Origin: Metridium senile
Taxonomy: Eukaryota; Cnidaria; Anthozoa; Actiniaria; Metridiidae
NCBI GenBank assembly: GCA_949775045.1
Contig: OX459102.1
Span: 18,232,160-18,296,159, forward strand
Direction of reading: 5' to 3'
Length of the DNA stretch: 64,000 bases
Under the pieces are notes generated by a model that searched no databases, had not been told where the DNA came from, and saw only the letters and a list, made by a program, of their open reading frames with translations. A program made the position numbers and the translations under genes. Positions 1 to 14,400 of the stretch are shown here, one piece after another. The stretch's first letter is position 1. The number at the start of each line of letters is the position of its first letter.

Positions 1-1990
1 AGACCCGCGAGCCAATTTACTTTAAAATTTACTTACAAATTTTCGCAATAGAGATCTTTTTCTTTTACGCGCGCGGTCTTGTTCTTTTGAGAGAGTTTTG
101 ATAAAATATTACCGCGCGCGCATCTTACCGCGTCTTCCAATAAAAAATAAACGTGGGTCCAGCATTGGACTATAGGGCGATCACGGCTCACGGGAATCAA
201 GAAACATTTAAAATCAAGTGAATTCACGATTCATGACGTTTAGAGGAGTTTATAACATGCTTATCACAGATCGCGAAAATTAAAAAACATATTCATGACT
301 GTACGCGAAAACCCATTACCCTTCCATACATCAGTGGTGACATTTTCGAATTATCAATGTATAAATATAACAACTACTGAATTTGGATGAATAAGCGCTG
401 CATTTTAACGCTATAACGTTATTCTAGAACAGCATTGGAAATTTTTATCAAAAATATTATATGGCCCAATGTAAGATTAGCTCTTGCTAAATTGGTTTTC
501 CATCGGTAAATAAAGTTTATTATTATTCGTCACGTTTAAAGTAATTATATTTCACCGCTCGCCCATCAAGTTATCTCCCCAACATTCGTAGTTCTGATTC
601 AAGAAGGGGGCAGTGAGATCGAGAAAAATTATTTTAATATATTCGAGTAAATACGGCATTTTAAAATATTGATAATCTATGTTCAAAAATCCCACTGATC
701 ATGTTCTAGCGGACGAATGTTTATACAGAAGAAAACTGAAAACTCAAATACAAAACGGTTGCCATGAAGTAAAAAATATTCTTAGTAAATGTTGTTGATA
801 ACTACGACGAACGGTTAACGCCCGAAATGTCAATAACTATCAATTTTTATATTCTACAAAGCGACGTATTTCCGTGTATTAAAATTGAAATTCTTTTTTC
901 TGGCATAAAAAACGGTTTATTGATAATAGTATTGCACCATAAAGGTGAATTGTAGTAAACATTAAAAAAACCTTTCAAATTAGTCAAATCGATAACAAGA
1001 TAGCTAATTATCTGATGTTTTCGAAATGGTATAATTATAACAAGTTCTCGATCGAAATACTAAAGTATAACTCAACAGAATATACTAGACCTATACTACT
1101 ATACAGGTTTCCGTACTTCAATTAGTTGCTGATATTAACAGCACCTATAATTGTTCTGCCAAACAAGTGATGAGGTCTCCTCGTTCATTCATTCGTTCAG
1201 TTATTCATTTACTGAGCATTCGCAACATTAGTTTTAAATCGTTAAAATGAACTTAACTAAAAGGCAGAAATAAAACAACTTTGGGATTTATTTATATGTA
1301 TTATTCATTCATTCATTTACTGAGCATTCGCAACATTAGTTTTAAATCATTAAAATGAACTTAACTAAAAGGCAGAAATAAAACAACTTTGCATGGGATT
1401 TATTTATGTGTATAGTGTTAATTAGTGGCATAACAACACTTTCGGCTTTAGGCTTAAACAACTGCCAATATAAGTAAAGGATAACGGACTAATTAAACTT
1501 TACAAACATAGACTTATTGTCGCCATAAAAACATAATTTTGTTCAATAGAAAAATGAAAAACGGCGAAGGGCGTTAGAAATTAAACAAAAATGAATGCTA
1601 AGGAAGAGCTATTGAAAAGGGCGCCGTACAAACAAATGGTTTCGAATCTAAAAATGTATTTAGCATACGAAGAGGATTTAAAGTGGGAAAATTCCTTCAG
1701 TTAGGGGAGTTAACGCTGAGTAAAAGCTGCAAATCTGATATTCCCAGAAGTATTTTTCAGGATATTTTTGCTGTAAAACGTTTCAACGCTTTTTATAGCA
1801 TTACAGTCGCAATCAATAGTTATTCAAATGCCACTTGATCATCAATAATTCCATGAATATTTTATAACTATATCTTCCCTTGAACTTGAACCATGCCTTA
1901 CTAATCGTCTCAAATAAAATTCCTTGGCATTTCTGCCGTTGCGGTCTTCTCATTACAACAATCCACAAATCTCGTTATCGTCGAGATTTA
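1..1990. other. Unassigned left flank
   Basis: I recognise no gene here. A short open stretch at 33-227 (minus) ends in a plausible donor (gcg|gtaag), so it could be the 5' exon of a gene to the left, but it matches no family I know. The GC-rich patch at 65-135 (repeated gcgcgc) contrasts with the AT-rich surroundings and could be a promoter. About 108 bp are tandemly duplicated at 1203-1420; both copies contain ttactgagcattcgcaac and aaaggcagaaataaaac. Confidence 0.4.
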
Positions 1991-2208
1991 GGGCCCGGGC
2001 AAACGGCTTCAACATTTGCTTCAACATCCGTTCGATGTTGTTGAATGGCAATGTTTAAACGGTTTTACACTCTTTACTTTCAACATCAATTTAACACCGA
2101 TTCAACACGTTTCAACAATGTTGAAAGAGTTTAAAAGCGTTTAAACATTGCCATTCAACAAATTCGAACGAATGTTGAAGCAAATGTTGAAGCCATTTAC
2201 CCGGGCCC
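1991..2208. mobile_element. MITE, PIF/Harbinger-like (TTA target duplication)
   Basis: About 70 bp at each end form an imperfect inverted repeat beginning GGGCCCGGGCAAA and ending in its complement. TTA lies directly outside both ends (1988-1990 and 2209-2211). Three-base TWA duplications are the usual mark of PIF/Harbinger elements. There is no coding capacity, so it is non-autonomous. A related element with the same TTA duplication sits at 46179-46542. Confidence 0.75.
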
Positions 2209-2211
2209 TTA

Positions 2212-3499
2212 GACCGTTATATCGAGGGCATCAAGATACCGCTTGGTGATTTCCTCGATTTAGTTTGTAAAATTTTCCCATGACTTTTTAGAAGATTGCT
2301 ATTGTCTAAAAACAATCTGTGGCTATTATCACCTATTCCATCTGTTTTTCTAAAGTAATTAACAGTGAATGAATTGTTTAAGTTTTGTTTCAGTGTTTCT
2401 TCCCAAGGGGTAGTGTCTTTATTAGCTTTTTAGCATGGTCTCTCTATGAAACGGACTGACTGTGATGTGATGATAGTTTGAACAAATTTTGACTTAGAAC
2501 GTGACTCAGTACTTAGAATTAGAATGATTTTTTTACCGAGCGTCTATTAAAAAGAAATTCTTATTGTTCTTCAACAACTGACATAAAATTGTGATCGGAA
2601 ATACTTCTGTTTGAGTCCATTGAAATACAAACTTTGTTTCTAAGTGCAGTAAGATCAGTTTACTTATGAATTATATTATATTGTTAAAGAAGCGTATTTT
2701 GTGTGTAAAACCCCTTAAGGCTAGCTGCAGTTTGTTAACAAACTTTGAGAAAAGTTCTGTGAACTTTGTATATGTACATAAAACAACAATCCAAGGACAG
2801 AACTGACAACACAACAATTTCCAAATCCCATTCCGAATATTACTTAGATTTACGGCGAAATATACTGAATAAATGGAGTAAACTTTGGAGGAATATATTT
2901 CTGAAAAGTCCATTACTGAGTTTTTTATAGTTTTATTGCAATGAAAAGTGAATGAAAACTAGAAGGGTATGATTAATTAAAACGAAACTTTTTGAACCAA
3001 AACCTACTTTAAATAGCTTTTTTAGTTTTGCCATGATAGAGACACGTGAATAATTGTCCCACAATGTGTTATAAGGTCTCTAACATTGCAAGCTCAACGT
3101 TCGCGTCACTTCGATGCAAAGGCCTGCGGCTATATATAGTCAGAGATGGGCGACGATCATCACCATCAGATCAGCATGGAGAAATAGAATGATTTACATT
3201 ATATTCAATATGTAGTTATAACCTTATTAAAAATATGGTATATTCAGACTGAGATCAACGATAAATACCGAAAAAGAGCTAACGTTAACTGTATTTGGTT
3301 TACAAATATAATGATTGTAATGAAGATGGTGATCAGTTCATCAGTTTATTAATCAGTATATCACAACATGTAGTTATAACCTTATAATTGAAAAAATATA
3401 CTACATTCAGACTGAGATCAACGATAAATACTGCAAAAGAGCCAACGTTAACTGTATTTGGTTTACAAATATAATGATTGTAATGAAGATGATGACCAG
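2212..3499. other. Non-coding stretch with a tandem duplication
   Basis: No gene recognised. Positions 3175-3345 and 3365-3500 are two tandem copies of a segment containing tagttataacctta, gagatcaacgataaata and tttacaaatataatgattg. The segment at about 3030-3130 is related to 17600-17700 (gacacgtgaataattg, ttgcaagctcaacg), so it belongs to a dispersed repeat. Confidence 0.5.
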
Positions 3500-4945
3500 T
3501 TTATACATTTATTCATTCATTTATCCATTTAGTCATCTGTTCATTCATTTATCCATTCAGTCATCTGTTCATTCATTTATCCATTTAGTCATCTGTTCAT
3601 TCATTTATCCATTTAGTCATCTGTTCATTCATTTATCCATTTAGTCATCTGTTCATTCATTTATCCATTTAGTCATCTGTTCATTCATTTATCCATTTAG
3701 TCATCTGTTCATTCATTTATCCATTTAGTCATCTGTTCATTCATTTATCCATTTAGTCATCTGTTCATTCATTTATCCATTCAGTCATCTGTTCATTCAT
3801 TTATCCATTTAGTCATCTGTTCATTCATTTATCCATTTAGTCATCTGTTCATTCATTTATCCATTTAGTCATCTGTTCATTCATTTATCCATTTAGTCAT
3901 CTGTTCATTCATTTATCCATTTAGTCATCTGTTCATTCATTTATCCATTTAGTCATTTGTTCATTCATTTATCCATTTAGTCATCTGTTCATTCATTTAT
4001 CCATTTAGTCATCTGTTCATTCATTTATCCATTTAGTCATCTGTTCATTCATTTATCCATTTAGTCATCTGTTCATTCATTTATCCATTTAGTCATCTGT
4101 TCATTCATTTATCCATTTAGTCATCTGTTCATTCATTTATCCATTTAGTCATCTGTTCATTCATTTATCCATTTAGTCATCTGTTCATTCATTTATCCAT
4201 TTAGTCATCTGTTCATTTATTTATCCATTTAGTCATCTGTTCATTCATTTATCCATTTAGTCATTTGTTCATTCATTTATCCATTTATCCATTTAGTCAT
4301 CTGTTCATTCATTTATCCATTTAGTCATTTGTTCATTCATTTATCCATTTAGTCATCTGTTCATTCATTTATCCATTCATTCATCTGTTCATTCATTTAT
4401 CCATTTAGTCATCTGTTCATTCATTTATCCATTCATTCATCTGTTCATTCATTTATCCATTCATTCATCTGTTCAGTCATTTATCCATTTAGTCATCTGT
4501 TCATTCATTTATCCATTTATTCATCTGTTCAGTCATTTATCCATTTAGTCATCTGTTCATTCATTTATCCATTTAGTCATCTGTTCATTCATTTATCCAT
4601 TTAGTCATCTGTTCATTCATTTATCCATTTAGTCATCTGTTTATTCATTTATCCATTCATTCATCTGTTCATTCATTTATCCATTCATTAATCTGTTCAT
4701 TCATTTATCCATTTAGTCATCTGTTCATTCATTTATCCATTTAGTCATCTGTTCATTCATTTATCCATTTAGTCATCTGTTCATTCATTTATCCATTTAG
4801 TCATCTGTTCATTCATTTATCCATTTAGTCATCTGTTCATTCATTTATCCATTTAGTCATCTGTTCATTCATTTATCCATCTGTTCAGTCATTTATCCAT
4901 TCATTCATCTGTTCAGTCATTTATCGACTTCTTTCATTTATTTAT
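3500..4945. repeat. 28-bp minisatellite, about 50 copies
   Basis: The unit runs TTCATTCATTTATCC then ATTTAGTCATCTG, 28 bp in all. It repeats with very little divergence; the main variant changes TTTAGTCAT to TTCATTCAT. The unit is itself built from degenerate TTCA/TCCA tetramers, suggesting it arose from a tetranucleotide microsatellite. It stops about 550 bp before the first PLBD1 exon. Confidence 0.95.
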
Positions 4946-5052
4946 TCATACATCATTTAACAGACTACTACCTGATTAGCATAAAGAATGAACAGTATTC
5001 CCGGCCGGGTTCGACTGACGTAACACGATGTCACGCAACACAGAATCAGAGA

Positions 5053-5207
5053 CCTTTTCACAGTTCCGTTCAGTGACCACGAATGGTAGTTCCATTAGTC
5101 GAAGTTCCATTTGCTACGCATGATAAATTATAGTTTTGCTATGCGCATCAACTGGAACCTCGGCTTGAAACTATTATTCGTGGTCACTGGAGGGAACTGT
5201 GAAAAGG
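5053..5207. mobile_element. MITE, family CCTTTTCACAGTTCC (copy 1)
   Basis: The ends are inverted repeats: CCTTTTCACAGTTCCGTTC on the left and its near complement ending GTGAAAAGG on the right. Internal sequence ttcagtgaccacgaat is also repeated inverted. Two more copies lie at 8524-8668 and 20028-20176, so three insertions of the family occur in or next to the same gene. Confidence 0.8.
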
Positions 5208-5499
5208 ATTATTACTTGATGTCACACACAAAAGGTAGCAGGATCATTGAAATTCTCGTTGCCTTTCGTGACAAAATCCGATTATTGGCCTAAAAATACG
5301 TCACGCAAGGTGACAAATGTCACGATATTAATATTATACAAAAACATACCTCAAGTAGGTTAGCCTCCTAGACCAACATAATGACGTCTGATAGGAGGCT
5401 GCAAGTAGGTCCTTGAACCGGAACTGATTTCGCATTTGCGGAAACCTTTCACTATAAGACAGAGAGAGCACAGAGAAATCTTCTACAGTGATCAACGAA
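5208..5499 (+). promoter_or_regulatory. Putative promoter/5' UTR of PLBD1 copy A
   Basis: This is the space between a MITE and the start codon. It contains an imperfect palindrome (ttagcctcctaga ... ataggaggctgc, about 5358-5403). I see no clear TATA box. The assignment rests only on position. Confidence 0.3.
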
Positions 5500-8400
5500 A
5501 TGCATGGAGTTACTTTGACGTATTGTTTGGTTGTTTTGTTTGCTAGTCAGTTTGTATGGAGCAATGGACAAAACGCAACAGTCTACATTAATAATCTAAG
5601 CGGGTAAGGACATAATTAACTGATATCGACATGCTAATGTACGTGCACGAAGGTTTCAGGCTGAAATATTAAACAGACATAACATTCAACAACAACAACT
5701 TTATTACCAGCAATATCCAGAAGAATCATACAATTTCAATTTAGGAAATGTTCACATAAATGGTAAGAGTTTCTCAGAATAGCTAGAAAAGCTAGTCAAG
5801 CTGAGCAACTACTAGTATATTATGTATATTAAAGTACAAACACTAAAAGTGTGCAATACCTTGTACTATTTACCACTAAATAGTGTTGATTAAACAATAG
5901 AGAACAAAAGAATTTGCTTAATTTAGCAGTATTTAGTGGTATTTATGTTGCACACTTTTAGTGTTTGTACTCTATGGTCATTATGTATATTATAGATAAT
6001 CTTATAAACTGAACTGTGATTACCTTGCTTATAATATGATCCATTTCATGGTTTATGACTCCAATTCTACATAAATAACTCATTGCATGCTTTGGTTGAT
6101 AACTTTGCTTTACCTACAAAGAGAAAGCCTTTCAGCACACATATTTTAAAATGAAAATAGTAACGTTAGTAACAGCCTGTTTCTGATAATAACAAAATAA
6201 ATTTCTTTCTGAATGCTTCTCCACTAACTCCATAACCAAGCTAACACTGAAACAAAACCAAAAATTGTTTTTATATGTCAAAATATATATATAAAGGGTA
6301 CCAAAAGATTTTTATAGAGCAAGTTCTAATACTCTCAAATTATATTATATTGTTATATGTATTTTTTCAGTATATTTATTTGTCTTACATTTTCTTTTCA
6401 TATATTTATCTCTTGTAATATTGTCTTTTTCTCAATTATTTTATGCATTTTTTTTTAATTAATAACCAATACATACACACACAGAAAATTTACAATTAAA
6501 GAACGCCATGTCAATATTTGTACTTTTTTCTATTACTTAAAAACTCCATAGTGCCATAAATATTGTAAATCAGTATTGTGTGATCTCCCGCGATGAGCAC
6601 AGCTCTTGGAAAAAACACAGAGTCAAATATTTAAATAAAATAAATAATTCACTTAGTTCTGATGATGAAATCATGGGGACTTCGAAACATGGCAAATTTA
6701 TATCGCCAATATCTATTCTGAATTATATAACTAGAAGTTCTTTCATTCGAAAATAGTACTACTTACATCTTCATATGCCTACTCCGGGCCCTGAGATCGC
6801 CTACGATCGCCCAAGACCGCCAACTTTTATAAGGCTAAGTCCTAAAATCGCTCAAGATCGCCTACGATCGCCAAACACCGCAACTTTTATATGGTTAAGT
6901 TTCCTAAATCGCCAAAGATCGCCCAAAACAACGGCGATCATAGGCCCCGGGATAGGCCTTATAATTGTCAAAGTTCCTATAGCTCATCTGAAGTTTAATT
7001 AATTTCTAGCGAGAAAATCAAGTACGGATAAAACAGGAGCTATAGGGTTATCATCAAGGACGCACAAAAAATATTTATACAACATAATAGGAGGTGGAGG
7101 ATGGTGATGATGGTGTAGATGATATCATTGTGATGGTCATACTGATGATGGTACTAATAATGATGATGATGATGGTGATGATGTAGACGATGGTAGTGAT
7201 CATAATGATGGCGCAGATGATTGTGGTGATCATAATGATGATGGTGATGATTGTGGTGATCATAATGATGATGGTGATGATTGTGGTGATCATAATGATG
7301 ATGTAGATGATTGTGGTGATCATAATGATGGCGCAGATGATTGTGGTGATCATAATGATGATGTAGATGATTGTGGTGATCATAATGATGATGGTGATGA
7401 TTGTGGTGATCATAATGATGATGTAGATGATTGTGGTGATCATAATGATGATGTAGATGATTGTGGTGATCATAATGATGATGTAGATGATTGTGGTGAT
7501 CATAATGATGATGTAGATGATTGTGGTGATCATAATGATGATGTAGATGATTGTGGTGATCATAATGATGATGTAGATGATTGTGGTGATCATAATGATG
7601 ATGTAGATGATTGTAGTGATCATAATGATGATGTAGATGATTGTGGTGATCATAATGATGATGTAGATGATTGTGGTGATCATAATGATGATGTAGATGA
7701 TTGTGGTGATCATAATGATGATGTAGATGATTGTGGTGATCATAATGATGATGTAGATGATTGTAGTGATCATAATGATGATGTAGATGATTGTGGTGAT
7801 CATAATGATGATGTAGATGATTGTGGTGATCATAATGATGATGGTGATGATTGTGGTGATCATAATGATGATGTAGATGATTGTGGTGATCATAATGATG
7901 ATGTAGATGATTGTGGTGATCATAATGATGGCGCAGATGATTGTGGTGATCATAATGATGATGGTGATGATTGTGGTGATCATAATGATGATGTAGATGA
8001 TTGTGGTGATCATAATGATGGCGCAGATGATTGTGGTGATCATAATGATGATGTAGATGATGGTGGTGATCATAATGATGATGTAGATGATTGTGGTGAT
8101 CATAATGATGGCGCAGATGATTGTGGTGATCATAATGATGATGTAGATGATTGTGGTGATCATAATGATGATTGTGGTGATCATAATGATGATGTAGATG
8201 ATTGTGGTGATCATAATGATGATTGTGGTGATCATAATGATGATGATGATTATAATGATGATGTAGATGATTGTGGTGATCTAGCCTGCATAGCTGGCCC
8301 TGGGGGATTGGGGACAGAGGCTAGTGGTGATCATAATGATGATGTTAATAATTTTCCAGTGCATATGTAACAGTCTTTGGAAAGCTAGACAAAGAATATG

Positions 8401-11400
8401 GGGCTGCCTACGGTTCGTTTGAAGACAACGTCCTGACTACTGGGTAAGCCGATCTAATGCTGTACAATCTAAAAACGCACCCTCTCCCCCTTCGTTTTCT
8501 ATACACTGGTGGGAGCAATTAGACCTTTCACAGTTCTGTTCAGTGACCACGAACAATAGTTCCAAGTCAAGGTTCCAGTTGCCACACATAGCAAAACTAT
8601 AATTCATCATGCGCGCAAATCCAACCTCTAGCTATCATTCGTGGTCACTTAACGATATTGTGAAAAGGACTATTGATGAAATAATGATTTTTGAAATTAT
8701 CTAGTTTCCAATTATTCTCATTCTCGGCCCACCCTCCATATTCAAGACATGTGAGAGTGCTTGCACTAAAATGGTCCAGTTGCACTAGAAACGTTTTCCA
8801 TATTTCTTTATAGCTGGGGCGAGCTGAACGTAGTAGCAGGTGAGGCCAAAAGATACAGTTACACAGACGACAAAATCATGCATGCAGCAGGGTACTTGGA
8901 AGGAACGCTGACCGCAAGGTACTGCAGATATTTCAATACAGCCTAGCCCAGGGTAGTCTCCCCTGCAGCTGTGTTTACATTAGCATTGTCACGCAACGCC
9001 TTCCTAAATACGGCTACGGGGTAGACTAAGCCCCTAGCCTAAGCATCAGGCTTGGGGATGGGGAGGGGGAAGACCCTCGAAGAGAAGAGAGGGAGAAAGG
9101 GAAAATGTTCCCCTGATCCTGATCCTCAGGCTACTAAGCCCCAAGCTTTCCCTGTGACCAAGACGAGAAACAAGGAAGGGAAAGCCTGTTTGGATTAGTA
9201 TTTCTATTTTACGGTATATTAGTCATTTCACGCTTTTAATTTATTAAAAGTTATTAGAAAGTTATTTAATTTGCATACACCTTTTACAAAAAGGATGTGT
9301 AAAGCAAGATGTCTGATAACATAATGATCAACAGTAAAGTTGGCATTTCCTGAAGCCTATGTTTTCCTTCCTCGGACTCATATTTCTTATGATTGGCATA
9401 TCCTATTTCAAAATATTGCGCTTAAATGCGATAGGTCAGTTAAAGAGTGAAAGGAATTATAGACATTGACCTATTTCAAAAAGGCGATAGCAGGGGCGGA
9501 CGCAGGGGGGTGAACTGTGTGACTTTTCACCCCCTTATTTGCAGTAAAGTCCCTTTTCAGCAAATTAAAGAAAAGCGGGCACATTACGATCTTTGCGCTC
9601 TTGTGCTGCCATTATTCGCCAAAAGGATATCAAAGTTCACCCCCCTTGTCAAATTTCTGGATTATATACGTTGACCAATTTCAAAAAAGGCTATAGGTCA
9701 TTACAAGATGGAAAGGAATTATAGACATACACCTATTATTTCAAAAAGGGGGATAGGTCATTACAAGATGAAAAATAATTATGGATATAAATATGAACTA
9801 ATCTTTTTTCAGGCTCATCAATTACCATTATGAAAACATATTTGGGATATTCTTTAAAGGAGAGACTGACCCATTCTATCAGAAAGCTGTACAATTTTTT
9901 ACTGAACAGGTTGGTAGAGACAAATCTTACAAATTGCTGCGACAGCTTGCCTAGTGTGCATTGCTCGTATCAAAGATACCGTATGCAATCTTGTAAACAA
10001 TGCCATTACCATATATGGTATTGTAAGTGAGAAGCAACAAAAGACTTTGATTAGCACGCAAGATGTTTTCTTTTTTTTAACAGGTTGATGCAACAGAATA
10101 ATAGGCATATCTTTGATATGTCACATGCTTAAATTAAACCAGATTTAATTTGTGCGAAACAATGTTGGGATATTGACAATGATTTTTACATAAATTCAAT
10201 GTATTGTACGAAGGGAAGTGTCTCTGCTAACTGTCGCAGCAATATGTCGCCTAGTGTGTGCCAGCCTTAAAATAATGGGAGAAGAAGTTGGTAATGCATT
10301 ATTGTTTAAATGTCTCATGTGCCTTACAATTACACAATAACATGGCTAATCTTCTGTCACTCGTTTCTCGCTCCCAGAATAAATACCCCTGGGAACGTAG
10401 TCTGTTGGAGCTTGTTCCGGAAGTCAAAATTCAGCTCTTTCCTGATTTGTCAAGAATGAAATGAAAATCAAGATAACCATTCAAAGAAAGTCATTAAATA
10501 AGTTTGAATTATGACTTCCGGAATAAGCTCCAACAGACTACATTCCCAGGGGTATTTATTCTGGGAGCGAGAAACAAGCGGCAGAAGATTACCCCTGGGT
10601 TCCCGAGGATGGGCTAAAATACTGTTCTAACTGTAAATTCTGATTCAACCAAGGACAAATGGATGCGCTCAATTATTCTGAACTACTCTGCCACATCGCC
10701 TTATTGGAGAGAGATGAAAAACATTGTTGCGCATTTTGATGGTAAGATACTTTGTTTTGAGAGATTAAAAAACTATCATTATACATACAGAGTTGCTCAA
10801 AACATATAGTGAAAGTAACATTGTTATATTACGTTACATTAGCCACTTTTAGAGGCTTTCATTTATTAGTATATGGAGGGGGGTCGGCAATATTGAGGGG
10901 GGTCGCGTTATTTTCGGAAGCTATATAAGGGGGTTGTCACTAATGGTATGCAAATTTAGTAATAAACTGGGCAAATATAGGGGGGTTATGTTTTTACCAA
11001 CCAGGAAGGGAAGTTGTGTAATATTTGGAAAAGACAACATATGATTTTGCCGACCCCCCCTAAGAAGCTATATAGGGGGTTGTCACTACTTGTATGCAGC
11101 TTTAGTTATAAACTGGTCAAATATAGGGGGTAGAGGTTATGATATTTTTTACCAACCAGGAAGGGGGGTTGTGTAATATTTGGAAAAGACAACACATGAT
11201 TTTGCTAACCCCCTGCCCCCCCCCCCCACCCCCCCATACACTAATAAATGAGAGCCCCCTTAGTTACACCATTCAGCAAGCGCACAAAAACATGCAACTA
11301 AATATTTGATAGATTTTTGAATTTGCTATGATTACCATACTCACAATCATCATATTTTGAACAAAGGTCTTGTAGCAGGTTATCGAGAACGTCCACAAAC

Positions 11401-14400
11401 AGACAAGGTAAATATATCTGATTTGGTAATACTACAAGTACAAAAAGAGAAATGAGTAGAATTCAATAGAAGATGGTCCTGAAGGGTCCTGAAGGGTCCT
11501 GAAGGGGTAAAATGGGAGCTGGGATTGGCCTTATTTTTGACCGGGAAAATGAGATTGGACGCACTAGGACTGGGATTTACAAATAAAAGAACAATAGAAA
11601 ATGGGAATGGGATATTGAAAACTTGAGCAAAACTGTTAGGATTATGTGATTTTTGATTGGGATTTGGTCCAAATATATACTGGGAAATGGGATTCGGACT
11701 CCCCCCCCCCCCCCCCCCCCCCCCTTCCGAACCCTCATAGAATACACAATTATAAAGTCCAACTAATACAACTGGAAAAAGACCTAGAAAAACTACAGGC
11801 TTTGAACAAGATTTGAACCCATGACCTTTGTGACAATGTCTTATTATGGCAACAGAAGTTTCAGTCATTTGGGGTCAGAGATGAGAATTATTTAGTATTA
11901 TTGAGCCAGGCATCAATATATTCAGTCATTTGGGGTCACAATTTTCAGTCATAAGGGGTCAGGGATGAGAATTATTCAGCCTTTTGGGGTCTAGTCTCCC
12001 CCAAAGCCGTTTTTAGTCTTGTTACACTCCCCTACGGTCCACTTCTCAGTCTTTTGGGGTCAGGGATGAGAATTTTTCAGCCTTTTGGGGTCAGGGGTCA
12101 TAATTTTTTCAGCCTTTGGGGTTAGGGATCAGAATTTTCAGCATTTTACAGATCCAAAACTGCTGATGGGAGTATTAAAATGACTATGCATTTAATCCAA
12201 ACATTTTTGTTTTTCAAAGCCTTTGAGCCAAGTGGCCTTCCAAATTATGAATGCTCACGGTGACTTGATAGATCTAAGAAATGCATTAGTGCCTGAGGCT
12301 AGACCAAATTACGACAACATGACAAGTGAAGAAACAATGGAAAAGGTATGTCCAACAATTTCCTGCTAGCACGAAGTCTCACATTATGATTTCTGATATG
12401 TAAATGATCATGTATATATGCTCATCAGAAATTGCAACGAGAGATCATGAGGCTCTGATCTGCTATCGAGGGACGCAATTGACTCTCAAAAACTAACAAT
12501 ATTCAAGGATAAATTGGATTTTTCACTGAATAATTGACAGATATAATATAATTTATTATTTTTTGTTAGCATTAATTATATTATTAAATATGTATAATTA
12601 ATTGTTATTGTTATTATTTTTTGTAATATTGGCCTCAAGCAAACAAGCATTGCCAATTTGAAGAATCAACTCTCGTTCTTGAATGACAAGCCTTGCCTAC
12701 ATTTCATTTGTGTTATTTATCATATCCATTTTTCTACTCAAGTATCATTGCTAAGACATGGTATTTTACCGGATTGTTGACAAATACATTTTCTGTAAAT
12801 ACTTAAACCTGTCAAATTGAGTTTTGGACCTAAAGTAATATTTAGGTTTCTTGAAATTTTAAGCATGGTCATGATGACTTCCGGTGATCATGTAACCTTA
12901 AGGTGAGAAAACAGGAATTCCAAGAAGCCTAAATATACCTTTAGGCCTAAAATTCCATGTCATAGGTTTAAGGTTAAAAAAAGCTATTACAGAAACTTTG
13001 TTTTTAAGCGAGACTGTAAAAAAAACATGCCTTAACATGCTTGAGTATTTAGTCTATGTGCATTTGATTTAATCTATCCAGCAAACTATGTATGTATTAA
13101 TTTGTCTCACATCAATGCTGTATATCTATATAGTCAATGATGATAGTTGTGCAGTAAACACCTAATTCAAAAAAGGTTGTCGGGCAAATGGCAATTGGCA
13201 ATTGGTGATTCGTGATTGCATGACTGAAAGGAACTATGGGTAATACGAATGTTTTTTTTATTCTTTTCTAAATTACCCAAACAATGCCTCCACCGTTCAG
13301 CGAAACCTTCGAGACACCCATCTAAGGTCATTGCTGAACGGTGTTTAGGTAATTTAGAATGGAATAAGAAGAAATTTGTATTACCCACAGTCCCTTTCGT
13401 GCAATCGCCAATCGCGGTTCCCCCTGTCAAATTTTTTTTGAATTAGGTGTATGTTATAATTACAAATATTCTGATGTTTATTATTTAGCTGTTTGGAGGG
13501 GATCATTGTTCTGTACTGATTAAAGTATTACCAGGCTATGAAAACCTGTACATGTCACACGCAAGGTATGGTTTTAAATGACTCCCTTATTCATTTGTCC
13601 ATTCATCCATCAATCTTTTCATTCATTCACTTATTCATCCATATATCTCTCCATCCATCCATCAATTTATTTAAAAAATTTTATTTATACATTTTTTTTC
13701 ACCCATCCATCTATTCATTTGTTTACTCATCTGTTCATTCGTTTACTTCATTTATCCATTCATTCATCCATCCTTTCATTCATTCATTTATCAATCCATA
13801 TATCTTTCCATCTCTCCATCAATTATTTATGCATTTATACATTTATCCTTTCATTTATTCATTTACTCATCCATCCATCCACTCATTTATTCCGTAATTC
13901 ATCCATCCATTCATTTATTCATTTGTGTGTTCATTCAACCATCCTCTCATTTATCCATCAATCCATCCATCCATTAATCCAAACATTCATTAATTCAACA
14001 AAAATCAATTATTCTAATAACGACTGATGTTGTTTGATTGGTTTCCAGTTGGTTTCACTACAGTACTATGCTGAGAATATACAAGCACTATCACATGAAC
14101 TTCAAATACTCCTCTACCAGTAAGGATAATCACATAGTACACACTAACAATAACTAAAACCCCGGTCAAACGTAGATGCAAGTCCCTGCAAGTTCTGACT
14201 TGCGTTCACTTGCAAGTTGCTGGTCAAGCGGTGGATGCAAGTTGACGCAAGTTCGAATTGATCTAGTAAATCCCAGTCCCAAACCGCGCACAATTTACAA
14301 TTTGCATGAATATGATTGGCTTGTTACGGTCACATGGGCTTACAAAAACAATTTGCTTTTGGTGTGGTCAAACGATCAAAACACATGCATCGACTTGCAC

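Noticed and set aside
3500..4945. CRISPR-like array
   Set aside because: Units are contiguous 28-bp tandem copies without unique spacers, in a eukaryotic intron-rich context.
7075..8235. 386-codon minus-strand open frame
   Set aside because: Wholly made of a 30-bp satellite within a PLBD1-A intron; the frame is open only because the unit is a multiple of three without stops.
13538..14027. IHPSIHSF-rich frames
   Set aside because: Translation of TTCATCCAT microsatellite inside intron 8 of PLBD1-A.
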